Source of the DNA: Pseudomonadota bacterium
GTDB lineage: Bacteria > Pseudomonadota > Gammaproteobacteria > Burkholderiales > Burkholderiaceae_D
Direction of reading: 5' to 3'
DNA: 5,456 nucleotides
Assembly (NCBI GenBank): GCA_023391395.1
Contig: JAEWBA010000026.1
Location: 1-5,456 of the forward strand
Under the pieces are notes generated by a model. That model did no database searches. It was not told where the DNA came from and saw only the letters and a program-made list of their open reading frames with translations. Position numbers and translations under genes: made by a program. Positions 1-5,456 of the stretch are shown here, piece by piece; within the stretch, counting starts at the first letter, position 1, and each line of letters begins with the position of its first letter.

Positions 1-402
1 ATGCAGGTGCGTGTAGCCAAACATGCCGGCGCCGGGCCTCACCTGTCGACGTGGGGTGGCACGCGCACCGGGCGTGGCGTTGGTGTTTTCGCAGGCGGCG
101 AACAATCCACGATCGCAAAAGAAACACTCGCCGCAGGCGATGGTGAAGGGCACCACCACGCGGTCTCCCTTTTTCAAGCGGATCACGCTCGGCCCGACGT
201 CTTCCACGATGCCCATGAATTCATGGCCGAGAATGTCCCCATATTCCAGCTCCGGCACCTTGCCGCGATACAGGTGCAGGTCGGCCCCGCAGATCGCGGT
301 GGCAGTCACACGCAGCAGGATATCGTCGTCTTCCTGCAGGATCGGATCGGGGACATTGTCGACGCGCACATCGTATGCGCCGTGATAGGTAAGCGCTTTC
401 AT
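1..402 (-). CDS. Zinc-dependent alcohol dehydrogenase, formaldehyde-dehydrogenase-like (5' part; runs off left edge)
   Basis: This is the N-terminal 134 codons of a medium-chain dehydrogenase/reductase, read on the minus strand from an ATG at 402-400 with no stop before the window edge. Visible motifs are the catalytic-zinc set Cys38 (in ICGADLH), His60 and Glu61 (in GHEF), and the complete structural-zinc quartet Cys90, Cys93, Cys96 and Cys104 (IACGECFFC...C). The start MKALTYHG and the stretch [12 protein letters not shown] are typical of the glutathione-independent formaldehyde dehydrogenase-like branch of zinc alcohol dehydrogenases. Members are about 380-400 residues, so roughly two thirds, including the NAD(P)-binding Rossmann domain, lies outside. 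A GGGAG ribosome binding site sits about 9 bases upstream of the ATG. Family knowledge implies oxidation of an alcohol or aldehyde with NAD+ in the cytoplasm; the substrate cannot be told. It is transcribed divergently from the transporter operon. Confidence 0.92.
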   Translation of the reverse strand, partial: MKALTYHGAYDVRVDNVPDPILQEDDDILLRVTATAICGADLHLYRGKVPELEYGDILGHEFMGIVEDVGPSVIRLKKGDRVVVPFTIACGECFFCDRGLFAACENTNATPGARATPRRQVRPGAGMFGYTHLH

Positions 403-519
403 GGTCTGCTTCTCCCTCGTGCGCAAACGCTTGGCCTGCGCATACGGCGCTGAGCTACCGCAAGATTCATACCTTGCATGCTGAGAGTCGCCGCCGACAA
501 CGAGGCGGTTCGCGTGAAA

Positions 520-544
520 GTTTTACGCGGTCGCCGTGTAAAAC
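520..544. promoter_or_regulatory. Near-perfect 25-bp dyad, candidate operator
   Basis: The arms GTTTTAC (520-526) and GTAAAAC (538-544) are exact inverted repeats. They continue inward with CGG (528-530) and CCG (534-536) around a TCG centre (531-533). Only the pair 527/537 fails as a DNA palindrome. The dyad lies between two divergent genes, about 120 bases from the dehydrogenase start and 205 from the binding-protein start, where a regulator site would be expected. As RNA it could also fold into an 11-pair stem with a 3-base loop, but no T-run follows, so it does not look like a terminator. The regulator is unknown and no regulator gene is in the window. Confidence 0.55.
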
Positions 545-631
545 GGAAGTGTCATCCATCGCTTGATGAGATGCGCAGCCTTCTTCCCCTGCGACAGGCC
601 GGCAGCCTCTCCCACTATAGGCCGCGGTCCT

Positions 632-670
632 GCATGCCGGCGTGCGGCATGCGGAATGCGGAATGCGCAT
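632..670. repeat. Palindrome followed by tandem 7-mers
   Basis: An 8-bp perfect inverted repeat, GCATGCCG (632-639) and CGGCATGC (645-652), encloses a 5-base spacer. It runs into two tandem copies of GCGGAAT (651-657, 658-664) and ends in the palindrome ATGCGCAT (663-670). This compact low-complexity block looks like a dispersed intergenic repeat or a site for slippage. It lies about 80 bases upstream of the binding-protein start. No function can be assigned from one copy. Confidence 0.55.
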
Positions 671-750
671 ATCGAGCTGCGAAAAGATACGTTAGAGAAA
701 CGCGAGCAAACCAATAGACTCGTTTGCTTTTCACAACCCGAGTCGTCGCC

Positions 751-1962
751 ATGTTTTTGCTTCGCATTCCCCAACTGCTCAAGCCGGCAGCCTTCATCGC
801 CGCCTTGCTCGTTTCCACCTTCAGCCTCGCTGCCGAAAAGACGGTTCGTATCGGCGCGCCCTTGCCGCTAACCGGAGCACTGGCGCCCGAGGGCACCAAG
901 CTGCGTCAGGGTTATGAGCTGTGGCTCCAACAAGTCAATGCCAACGGCGGCATCAAGGTCGGCAAGGACCGGCTCAAGGTCGAACTGCGCTTCTACGATT
1001 ACCAGTCGAATACCCCCAAGGCAGTCCAGCTGGCCGAGAAACACATCACCGATGACAAGGTGGATTTCCTGTTTTCCCCTTTCGGCTCCGGTGCCGCCAA
1101 GGCCGCCAGCACGGTTGCCGAGAAAAACAATATCCCGATGCTCGCATCGAGCGCCTCGTCGGCTGAAGTGTTCGATCAAGGGTACAAGAACCTGTTCGGC
1201 CTCTATACGGACAACAGCAGCCTGACGGAGCCGATCGCGACGCTGGTGCGCGCGAAGCTCCCCCAGGCCAAGCGCGTCGCCATCCTGGCGCGCAATGATC
1301 TCTATCCCTTGTCGCTGGCGAATGAATTCGAGAAGTCCGCCAGGAAGCGCGGCCTCGAAGTGAGCTATTTCGAGCGCTACGCGATCGGCACGCTCGACCA
1401 TGCCGCCGCCTTGACCAAGATGGCCACCGTCAAGCCGGACTGGATCATCATCACCGGCTATATCAACGACTTGATCCTGGTGCGCAAACAGCTCGCCGAC
1501 CTGCGCATCGAGCCGCAGATGGTGACCATGATCAATGGTCCGGCCTACGATGAATGGATCAAGGCGGTCGGCCCGCTCGCGGAGAATGTCACGACGGCCA
1601 GCTGGTTCCATCCGATTCTTCAATACAAGAGTGACGACGTATTCGGATCCACCCAGAAATTCGTCGAACTGTTTCGCAAGAAGTACGGCGTCGATCCCGA
1701 TTTCACCCAGGCTTCCGGCGCCGCGGTGGGCGTGATCCTGCAGCAAGCCATCGAGCGTGCCGGCAGCAAGGACCGCGATGCCGTACGTGCCGAACTGAAG
1801 AAGGGTGGATTCAACACCTTCTTTGCGCCGATCTCCTTCGGACCGAGCGGCATCGCCGATTCCTATGTGCCGCCGGTCTATCAAATCCAGGGAGGCAAGG
1901 TCACCGCCGTCTATCCGGCCAACATCGCCACCAGCCAGATCCGACTAGGCGGCAGCCACTAG
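751..1962 (+). CDS. ABC transporter periplasmic substrate-binding protein, branched-chain amino acid/amide (HAAT) family
   Basis: This 403-residue protein is the extracytoplasmic solute receptor of the importer encoded downstream. Residues 1-27/28 form a Sec signal peptide: basic residues Arg5 and Lys11, a hydrophobic core from about 12 to 26, and a likely cut after Ser-Leu-Ala at 27 (or after Ala28). There is no lipobox cysteine, so it should be soluble in the periplasm. The mature part starts KTVRIGAPLPLTG, the usual opening of type 1 periplasmic binding folds (Peripla_BP_6, LivJ-like). The serine-rich segment 133-137 lies where LivJ relatives contact the ligand; this placement is inferred from the family. 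The ATG at 751 was chosen because it gives a clean signal peptide; an in-frame TTG at 724 would add nine residues. Neither start has a clear Shine-Dalgarno. The ligand is unknown: amino acids, amides, or aromatic/short organic acids are all possible. Confidence 0.93.
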   Translation: MFLLRIPQLLKPAAFIAALLVSTFSLAAEKTVRIGAPLPLTGALAPEGTKLRQGYELWLQQVNANGGIKVGKDRLKVELRFYDYQSNTPKAVQLAEKHITDDKVDFLFSPFGSGAAKAASTVAEKNNIPMLASSASSAEVFDQGYKNLFGLYTDNSSLTEPIATLVRAKLPQAKRVAILARNDLYPLSLANEFEKSARKRGLEVSYFERYAIGTLDHAAALTKMATVKPDWIIITGYINDLILVRKQLADLRIEPQMVTMINGPAYDEWIKAVGPLAENVTTASWFHPILQYKSDDVFGSTQKFVELFRKKYGVDPDFTQASGAAVGVILQQAIERAGSKDRDAVRAELKKGGFNTFFAPISFGPSGIADSYVPPVYQIQGGKVTAVYPANIATSQIRLGGSH

Positions 1963-1976
1963 ATTTTTTTCTTCGT

Positions 1977-2006
1977 GGCGGATGCCGCGCGGCGTCCGCC
2001 TTTTTT
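1977..2006 (+). terminator. Rho-independent terminator between binding-protein gene and livH
   Basis: GGCGGA (1977-1982) pairs with TCCGCC (1995-2000). The stem continues through a T-G wobble and GCC/GGC to a 4-base loop (1987-1990), giving ten pairs. It is followed at once by six T residues (2001-2006). It begins 14 bases after the binding-protein stop and ends 20 bases before the livH start. Because the transporter genes follow in the same direction, it probably acts as a partial, read-through terminator or a 3' stabilising hairpin that raises binding-protein mRNA relative to the rest. Confidence 0.85.
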
Positions 2007-2026
2007 CATTCTCTTCGGATGATGCT

Positions 2027-2893
2027 GTGATTTACCTGCAAGTTCTTTTGAACGGTCTTGCCCTGGGCGGTTTGTATGCGTGCATCGCCGCGGGCTTTTC
2101 CCTGGTCTGGGGAGTGCTGAATATCATCAATATTCTGCACGGCTCCCTAGTGGTCCTGGGCGCTTACCTGGCTTTTTTCGCACACCAGGTTTTCGATATC
2201 AATCCTTTCGTCTTCGCTCCGGTGGCCGGCGCGCTGTTGTTTTTGCTCGGCTACGGGCTGCAGCGAGTGGTCATCAATCCCGTGATGGGGCACCCGGTGC
2301 TGCTCACCCTGACGCTCACCTTCGGTCTCAACCTGTTCCTGGATAATCTGATGCTGCATTTCTTCCGGGCCGACTTCCGCAAGATCATTTTCGATCCGCC
2401 GCTGGGCATCTTCGAACTGGGCAGCTTGACGCTGCCGGTGGACCGGCTGTTGGCGACCCTCATTGCCCTGGCTCTGGTCGGCAGCCTATGGCTTTTGCTG
2501 CGCGGCACGCAGTTCGGCCGCGCCATCGTCGCCGTGCGCATGGATCGCGAAGCGGCGACCCTGATGGGCATCGATGTCAGAAAAACCTATGCGCTCGCCT
2601 TCGCGCTCGGCGCCTTCATGGCAGGGGCGGCCGGCGCCTTGCTTTCGGGCATATTCCCGATCTCGCCGGTAGCGTCGAGCGGCTACCTGGGGAAGGCTTT
2701 CGTAATCTGCGTGCTCGGCGGCCTGGGCAGTGTGCCGGGCGTCGTACTGGGCGGCTTCAGCCTGGGCATCATCGAAAGCTTCGGCACCTTGGCACTGGGC
2801 CCCGAGAACGCCTTGACGCTGTCCTTCCTGCTGCTGATCTTCCTGTTGATGTTCCGGCCCTCGGGCCTGCTCGGCAGACGGGGGTTCCAATGA
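2027..2893 (+). CDS. livH: ABC transporter permease, LivH type
   Basis: This 288-residue integral inner-membrane permease is one half of the transport channel. It is hydrophobic throughout, with about eight predicted membrane segments. It opens IYLQVLLNGLALGGLYA and carries the family stretch GVLNIINILHGSL. From Gly164, the cytoplasmic segment GRAIVAVRMDREAATLMGID is the conserved coupling region of LivH/LivM permeases that meets the ATPases. The GTG at 2027 is chosen as start because it places IYLQ at the N-terminus as in relatives. The longer in-frame ATG at 1982 lies inside the terminator stem and would add an atypical polar leader. The ribosome binding site is weak (GGA about 7 bases upstream), which may limit expression. 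The gene overlaps livM by four bases (ATGA). The Liv name denotes family; the true substrate need not be leucine. Confidence 0.92.
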   Translation: MIYLQVLLNGLALGGLYACIAAGFSLVWGVLNIINILHGSLVVLGAYLAFFAHQVFDINPFVFAPVAGALLFLLGYGLQRVVINPVMGHPVLLTLTLTFGLNLFLDNLMLHFFRADFRKIIFDPPLGIFELGSLTLPVDRLLATLIALALVGSLWLLLRGTQFGRAIVAVRMDREAATLMGIDVRKTYALAFALGAFMAGAAGALLSGIFPISPVASSGYLGKAFVICVLGGLGSVPGVVLGGFSLGIIESFGTLALGPENALTLSFLLLIFLLMFRPSGLLGRRGFQ

Positions 2894-3858
2894 AGGCGCG
2901 CATTGTTCTTCTCGTGGCCATCGCCGCGCTGACTGTAGCGGGCCTGCTGCTGGCTGCCGACAATTACCTCCTGCGTCTTGCCACCACCGTCGGCATGTAT
3001 GCGGCCCTGGCCTTGTCGTGGAATCTGATCGGCGGCTATGCCGGCTATCCTTCGTTCGCCACCGCTGCCTTCTTCGGCCTGGGCGCCTACGCATCCGGGA
3101 TCCTGCAGGTCGGCGGCTTGGGCTTCATGTGGTCGTGGCCGCTGGCCGGTGTGCTGGTGGCTACCTTCGCCGGCTTGCTCGGCGGCGCCATCCTGCATCT
3201 GCGCGGCCATTACTTCGCCATCGCCAGCTTGGTGGTGGCCGATGTGTTGCGGGAAACGACCAACACCTGGACCAGCCTCACCGGCGGCGGCATGGGCCTG
3301 AACCTGCCGCTGCTGTCTCTCGGCAGTGTCGATCAGCAGGCGATTTTCTATTTCGCGGCGATGGCCTTGATGGCGATCGTCGCGCAACTGATCGCCTGGA
3401 AAGTCGATCGCGCCCGCCTGGGCTGGGCGCTACGCTGCGTAGAACAGAACGAGGATGCGGCGCTGGTCATCGGCGTCAACGCCTTCCGCACAAAAGTCCT
3501 GGCCTTCTCGCTAAGCGGCTTGATTGCTGGCGCCACCGGTGCCGTGTACGCCTCATGGGTCACCTATATCGACCCGACCGATGTCTACGACTCGCTGCTG
3601 TCGGTCAAGCCGATCCTGATGGCGATGATCGGCGGCGTCGGAACCGTGTTCGGCCCGACCATCGGCGCCTTCATCTTCCTGTTCCTGGAAGAGCTTTTGT
3701 GGCGCAATGTGCTGGAGTTCCATGCCGGATTGCTGGGCGCCCTGATCGTGGTGATGGTGCTATTCCTGCCGTCGGGAATGAGCCGCCTGTACCAATTCCG
3801 CTGGACGCGCTGGCCGTCCTTCAAGCTTGCGCAACGAGGAAAGGAGTCCGGATCATGA
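2890..3858 (+). CDS. livM: ABC transporter permease, LivM type
   Basis: This 322-residue hydrophobic permease is the second half of the transmembrane channel and the partner of LivH. The N-terminal membrane segment (about residues 4-22) is followed by the family stretch ALSWNLIGGYAGYPSFATAAFFGLGAYA, given here only as a landmark near residues 38-65: it contains the GxxGxxSF/GxGAYA pattern typical of LivM. A polar loop with TGGGMGL follows, and then the cytoplasmic coupling region beginning GWALRCVEQNEDAALVIG at Gly178. The usual LivM end, LFLPSGM, is present before a basic tail. It is shorter than E. coli LivM (over 400 residues) but of normal length for many proteobacterial HAAT permeases. 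The ATG overlaps the livH stop as ATGA, with a GGGGG tract 5 bases upstream. The gene overlaps livG by four bases, so translation is probably coupled. Confidence 0.92.
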   Translation: MKARIVLLVAIAALTVAGLLLAADNYLLRLATTVGMYAALALSWNLIGGYAGYPSFATAAFFGLGAYASGILQVGGLGFMWSWPLAGVLVATFAGLLGGAILHLRGHYFAIASLVVADVLRETTNTWTSLTGGGMGLNLPLLSLGSVDQQAIFYFAAMALMAIVAQLIAWKVDRARLGWALRCVEQNEDAALVIGVNAFRTKVLAFSLSGLIAGATGAVYASWVTYIDPTDVYDSLLSVKPILMAMIGGVGTVFGPTIGAFIFLFLEELLWRNVLEFHAGLLGALIVVMVLFLPSGMSRLYQFRWTRWPSFKLAQRGKESGS

Positions 3859-4607
3859 GCGCCTTGCTGACTTTGAACGACGTCACCCAACGCTTCGGCG
3901 GTGTTCTCGCACTGGACCGGGTCAACTTCTCGGTCGATGCAGGCGAGGTGGTGGGCGTGATCGGCCCGAATGGCGCCGGAAAGACCACGCTGGTCAACGC
4001 AATCACCGGCGTCCACCGCCCGATCGCCGGAACGGTGCGCTATGGCGACCGCTATCTGCAAGGCTTGGGGCCGGACCGGATTGCCAGGCTTGGCATTGCG
4101 CGCACCTTCCAGATCGTGCAGCCCTTTCCGCGCATGAGCGTGGAAGAGAACGTCACCGCTGCGGCGCTCTTCGCAGGCGGTGCAAGCACTCCTGCCCAGG
4201 CGCGCGAGGCGGCCCACGCGCATCTGGAATTTTGCGGACTCGCCTCCCAGGCTGGCAAGCCGGCCGCTTCGCTGACGCTGGCCGGCCGCAAGCGCCTGGA
4301 ACTCGCCAAAAGCCTGGCCTTGAAACCGAGGCTGCTGTTTCTCGATGAGGTCAATGCCGGATTGAATCAGGCCGAAGTCGACCACGCCCTCGAATTGATC
4401 CATGCGATTGCCGCAAGTGGCGTCACCATCGTGCTGATCGAACACCTGATGAAGGTGGTGATGCATTCCTGCACGCGCGTCATGGTATTGCATCATGGCC
4501 GGCTGATCGCCGACGGCGAGCCGGCGCAGGTAGTGAACGACCCTCAAGTGGAACAGGCGTATTTGGGACGGCGCTATGCGAGACAAAGACAGGAGGCGCT
4601 CGCATGA
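3855..4607 (+). CDS. livG: ABC transporter ATP-binding protein, LivG type
   Basis: This 250-residue cytoplasmic ATPase powers the importer as a heterodimer with LivF. Visible motifs are Walker A GPNGAGKTT (37-45), Q-loop Gln86 (in RTFQIVQPF), Walker B LLFLDE (160-165) with catalytic Glu165, D-loop-like AGLN (168-171), and H-loop His197 (in LIEHLMKVV). The C-terminal GRLIADGEPAQVVNDPQVEQAYLG is a typical LivG ending. The ABC signature is unusual: L140-TLAG-R145 stands where LSGGQ or LAYGD normally appears, so both the serine and the glycine pair are lost. I believe LTLAG-type signatures occur in some LivG relatives, so this may be a subfamily trait. A strong Shine-Dalgarno, AAGGAG (3841-3846), lies 8 bases before the ATG, which overlaps the livM stop as ATGA. 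Confidence 0.94.
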   Translation: MSALLTLNDVTQRFGGVLALDRVNFSVDAGEVVGVIGPNGAGKTTLVNAITGVHRPIAGTVRYGDRYLQGLGPDRIARLGIARTFQIVQPFPRMSVEENVTAAALFAGGASTPAQAREAAHAHLEFCGLASQAGKPAASLTLAGRKRLELAKSLALKPRLLFLDEVNAGLNQAEVDHALELIHAIAASGVTIVLIEHLMKVVMHSCTRVMVLHHGRLIADGEPAQVVNDPQVEQAYLGRRYARQRQEALA

Positions 4608-5323
4608 CGACCCCTCTGTTGAAAGTCTCGCAGCTGAAATCTGGCTACGGCGATGTGCAAGTCCTGTGGGATGTCAGCATCGAGGTCGGCAGCAATGAGA
4701 TCGTCTGCCTGGTCGGCTCCAATGGCGCCGGCAAGACGACCCTGCTGCGCACCTTGTCCGGCCTGATTCCCGCCTTGGAAGGCGATGTGCGTTTCGATGG
4801 CCGCAACATCGGCGCCGCGAGCAGCGCCGAGCTCGTCGAAATGGGCATCGCCCATGTCCCCGAGGGCCGACGCCTGTTTGCCGGACTCACGGTCCAGGAA
4901 AATCTGCTGCTCGGCGCCTATCGCCGCGCCGACGGCCGGGCCGCGGTGCGGCGCGACCTCAAATGGCTTTACGAGCTGTTCCCGCGCCTGGCGGAACGCA
5001 GAACGCAAGACGCGAGCACCTTGTCCGGCGGCGAACAGCAGATGTGTGCCATTGCGCGCGGCTTGATGGCGGCGCCGCGCCTGCTGCTGATCGACGAGCT
5101 TTCGCTCGGCCTGGCGCCCAAGATCGTCGAAGAATTGGTGCACACCCTGGGCAAGATCAACTGCGCCGGTACCAGTCTTCTGATCGTCGAACAGGACGTA
5201 TCGACCGCCTTCGATCTAGCCCATCGCGGCTATGTCCTGGACCAGGGCCGCACTGTCGCGGAAGGCAAAAGCGAGATGCTCAGGAACGATCCCGCCGTCC
5301 GCACCGCCTACCTCGGCAATTGA
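4604..5323 (+). CDS. livF: ABC transporter ATP-binding protein, LivF type
   Basis: This 239-residue cytoplasmic ATPase is the partner of LivG, and its length is normal for LivF. Motifs are Walker A GSNGAGKTT (38-46), the LivF-type segment HVPEGRRLF (84-92) where Glu87 replaces the usual Q-loop glutamine, a canonical signature LSGGEQ (140-145), and Walker B LLLIDE (160-165) with catalytic Glu165 followed by LSLGLAP. At the H-loop position it has Gln197 (in IVEQDV) instead of histidine, as is usual for LivF proteins (VEQN/VEQD). The end AEGKSEMLRNDPAVRTAYLG is typical. A full AGGAGG (4591-4596) lies 7 bases upstream of the ATG, and the start overlaps the livG stop as ATGA. It is the last transporter gene of the operon. 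Confidence 0.95.
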   Translation: MTTPLLKVSQLKSGYGDVQVLWDVSIEVGSNEIVCLVGSNGAGKTTLLRTLSGLIPALEGDVRFDGRNIGAASSAELVEMGIAHVPEGRRLFAGLTVQENLLLGAYRRADGRAAVRRDLKWLYELFPRLAERRTQDASTLSGGEQQMCAIARGLMAAPRLLLIDELSLGLAPKIVEELVHTLGKINCAGTSLLIVEQDVSTAFDLAHRGYVLDQGRTVAEGKSEMLRNDPAVRTAYLGN

Positions 5324-5328
5324 ACCGG

Positions 5329-5383
5329 CATGGACGAACATGGCTGCCCCGATCCTGCATCGGCATCCATGTTCGTCCGCATG
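5329..5383 (+). other. Large hairpin after livF
   Basis: GGACGAACATGG (5332-5343) and CCATGTTCGTCC (5367-5378) are a perfect 12-bp inverted repeat, extended outward by CAT/ATG across a 2-base bulge. The 23-base interior can fold further, with CCGAT (5349-5353) pairing to ATCGG (5359-5363). There is no adjacent T-run; only a short TTTT occurs about 11 bases later. It could therefore be a weak terminator, an mRNA 3'-stabilising or processing hairpin, or a protein-binding dyad in front of the next gene. Confidence 0.6.
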
Positions 5384-5401
5384 ACATAAGGAATTTTCTC
5401 C

Positions 5402-5456
5402 ATGACTACCTCTCGTCTCCGCATCGAGTACTACTTCAGTTTTATCTCACTATGGT
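5402..5456 (+). CDS. Start of a DsbA-like, possible 2-hydroxychromene-2-carboxylate isomerase family protein (runs off right edge)
   Basis: An open frame begins at ATG 5402 and continues to the window edge, showing 18 residues: MTTSRLRIEYYFSFISLW. A good ribosome binding site, AAGGAA (5388-5393), lies 8 bases upstream. The RIEYYFSFIS start resembles the first beta strand and turn of DsbA-like thioredoxin-fold enzymes of the 2-hydroxychromene-2-carboxylate isomerase family, where xIxYYFSxxSPW-like openings are common; here Leu stands in the usual Pro position. Those enzymes are glutathione-dependent isomerases in aromatic ring degradation, but many family members have unknown substrates. With so few residues the family is a tentative call; that a gene starts here is firmer. 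It may be co-transcribed with the transporter operon, 78 bases after the livF stop. Confidence 0.55.
   Translation, partial: MTTSRLRIEYYFSFISLW

Larger units (their letters stand above)
403..750. other. Divergent intergenic region, no gene seen
   Basis: About 350 bases separate the divergent dehydrogenase and binding-protein genes. Short open frames here on both strands have no good ribosome binding site and no recognisable protein features. Promoters for both directions should lie here, but no convincing -35/-10 pair with normal spacing was found. The best weak plus-strand -10-like strings are TATAGG at 616-621 and TAGACT at 715-720, both with poor -35 partners. The notable structures are the dyad at 520-544 and the palindrome/tandem repeat at 632-670, listed separately. 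Confidence 0.75.

Noticed and set aside
1..453. 150-codon open frame on the plus strand from position 1
   Set aside because: It is antisense to the dehydrogenase, whose zinc-binding motifs on the minus strand are unmistakable; its translation has no family features.
463..510. Minus-strand promoter for the dehydrogenase using TTGTCG and TATGAAT
   Set aside because: The spacing between the boxes is about 23 bases, too long for a standard sigma-70 promoter, and no better pair was found.
724..750. TTG start at 724 for the binding protein
   Set aside because: It lacks a Shine-Dalgarno and adds residues ahead of an already complete signal peptide; the ATG at 751 is the simpler start.
868..1884. 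338-codon open frame on the minus strand
   Set aside because: It is an exact antisense shadow of the binding-protein gene, common in GC-rich DNA, with a composition unlike a folded protein and no ribosome binding site of note.
3585..4586. 333-codon open frame on the minus strand
   Set aside because: Antisense to livM and livG, both of which show complete family motifs on the plus strand.
5330..5389. Possible 19-residue small ORF between livF and the next gene
   Set aside because: No Shine-Dalgarno precedes its ATG and it coincides with the hairpin, whose CATG-rich arms supply the start codons by chance.

Overview
This window is GC-rich bacterial DNA. Gene content, codon choice and tight ATGA gene overlaps suggest a proteobacterium, most plausibly a betaproteobacterium of the Burkholderiales. 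That placement is an inference from style, not from a marker gene.

Layout. Positions 1-402 hold the first 134 codons, on the minus strand, of a zinc-dependent alcohol/formaldehyde-dehydrogenase-like enzyme that runs off the left edge. Positions 403-750 are a divergent intergenic region with no convincing gene. It carries a 25-bp near-perfect dyad (520-544) that looks like a regulator operator, and a palindrome plus short tandem repeats (632-670). From 751 to 5323 there is a complete five-gene plus-strand operon for an ABC importer of the branched-chain amino acid / amide family (HAAT, Liv type): periplasmic binding protein, two permeases (LivH, LivM) and two ATPases (LivG, LivF). At 5402 a further plus-strand gene begins and runs off the right edge. 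Its first 18 residues resemble the DsbA-like 2-hydroxychromene-2-carboxylate isomerase family.

How the genes work together. The binding protein captures a small solute in the periplasm and delivers it to the LivH-LivM channel, and LivG-LivF drive import with ATP. The last four genes are coupled by ATGA overlaps. The binding-protein gene is separated from them by a strong intrinsic-terminator hairpin (1977-2006), which would make the binding protein more abundant than the membrane and ATPase parts. The substrate cannot be read from the sequence. The neighbouring oxidoreductase and isomerase-like genes make a catabolic solute, possibly aromatic, as plausible as an amino acid.

Nothing here is a clearly new system. 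The points most worth a second look are the operator-like dyad, the internal terminator that also sets the livH start, a putative degenerate ATP site shared by LivG and LivF, and a large hairpin after livF.
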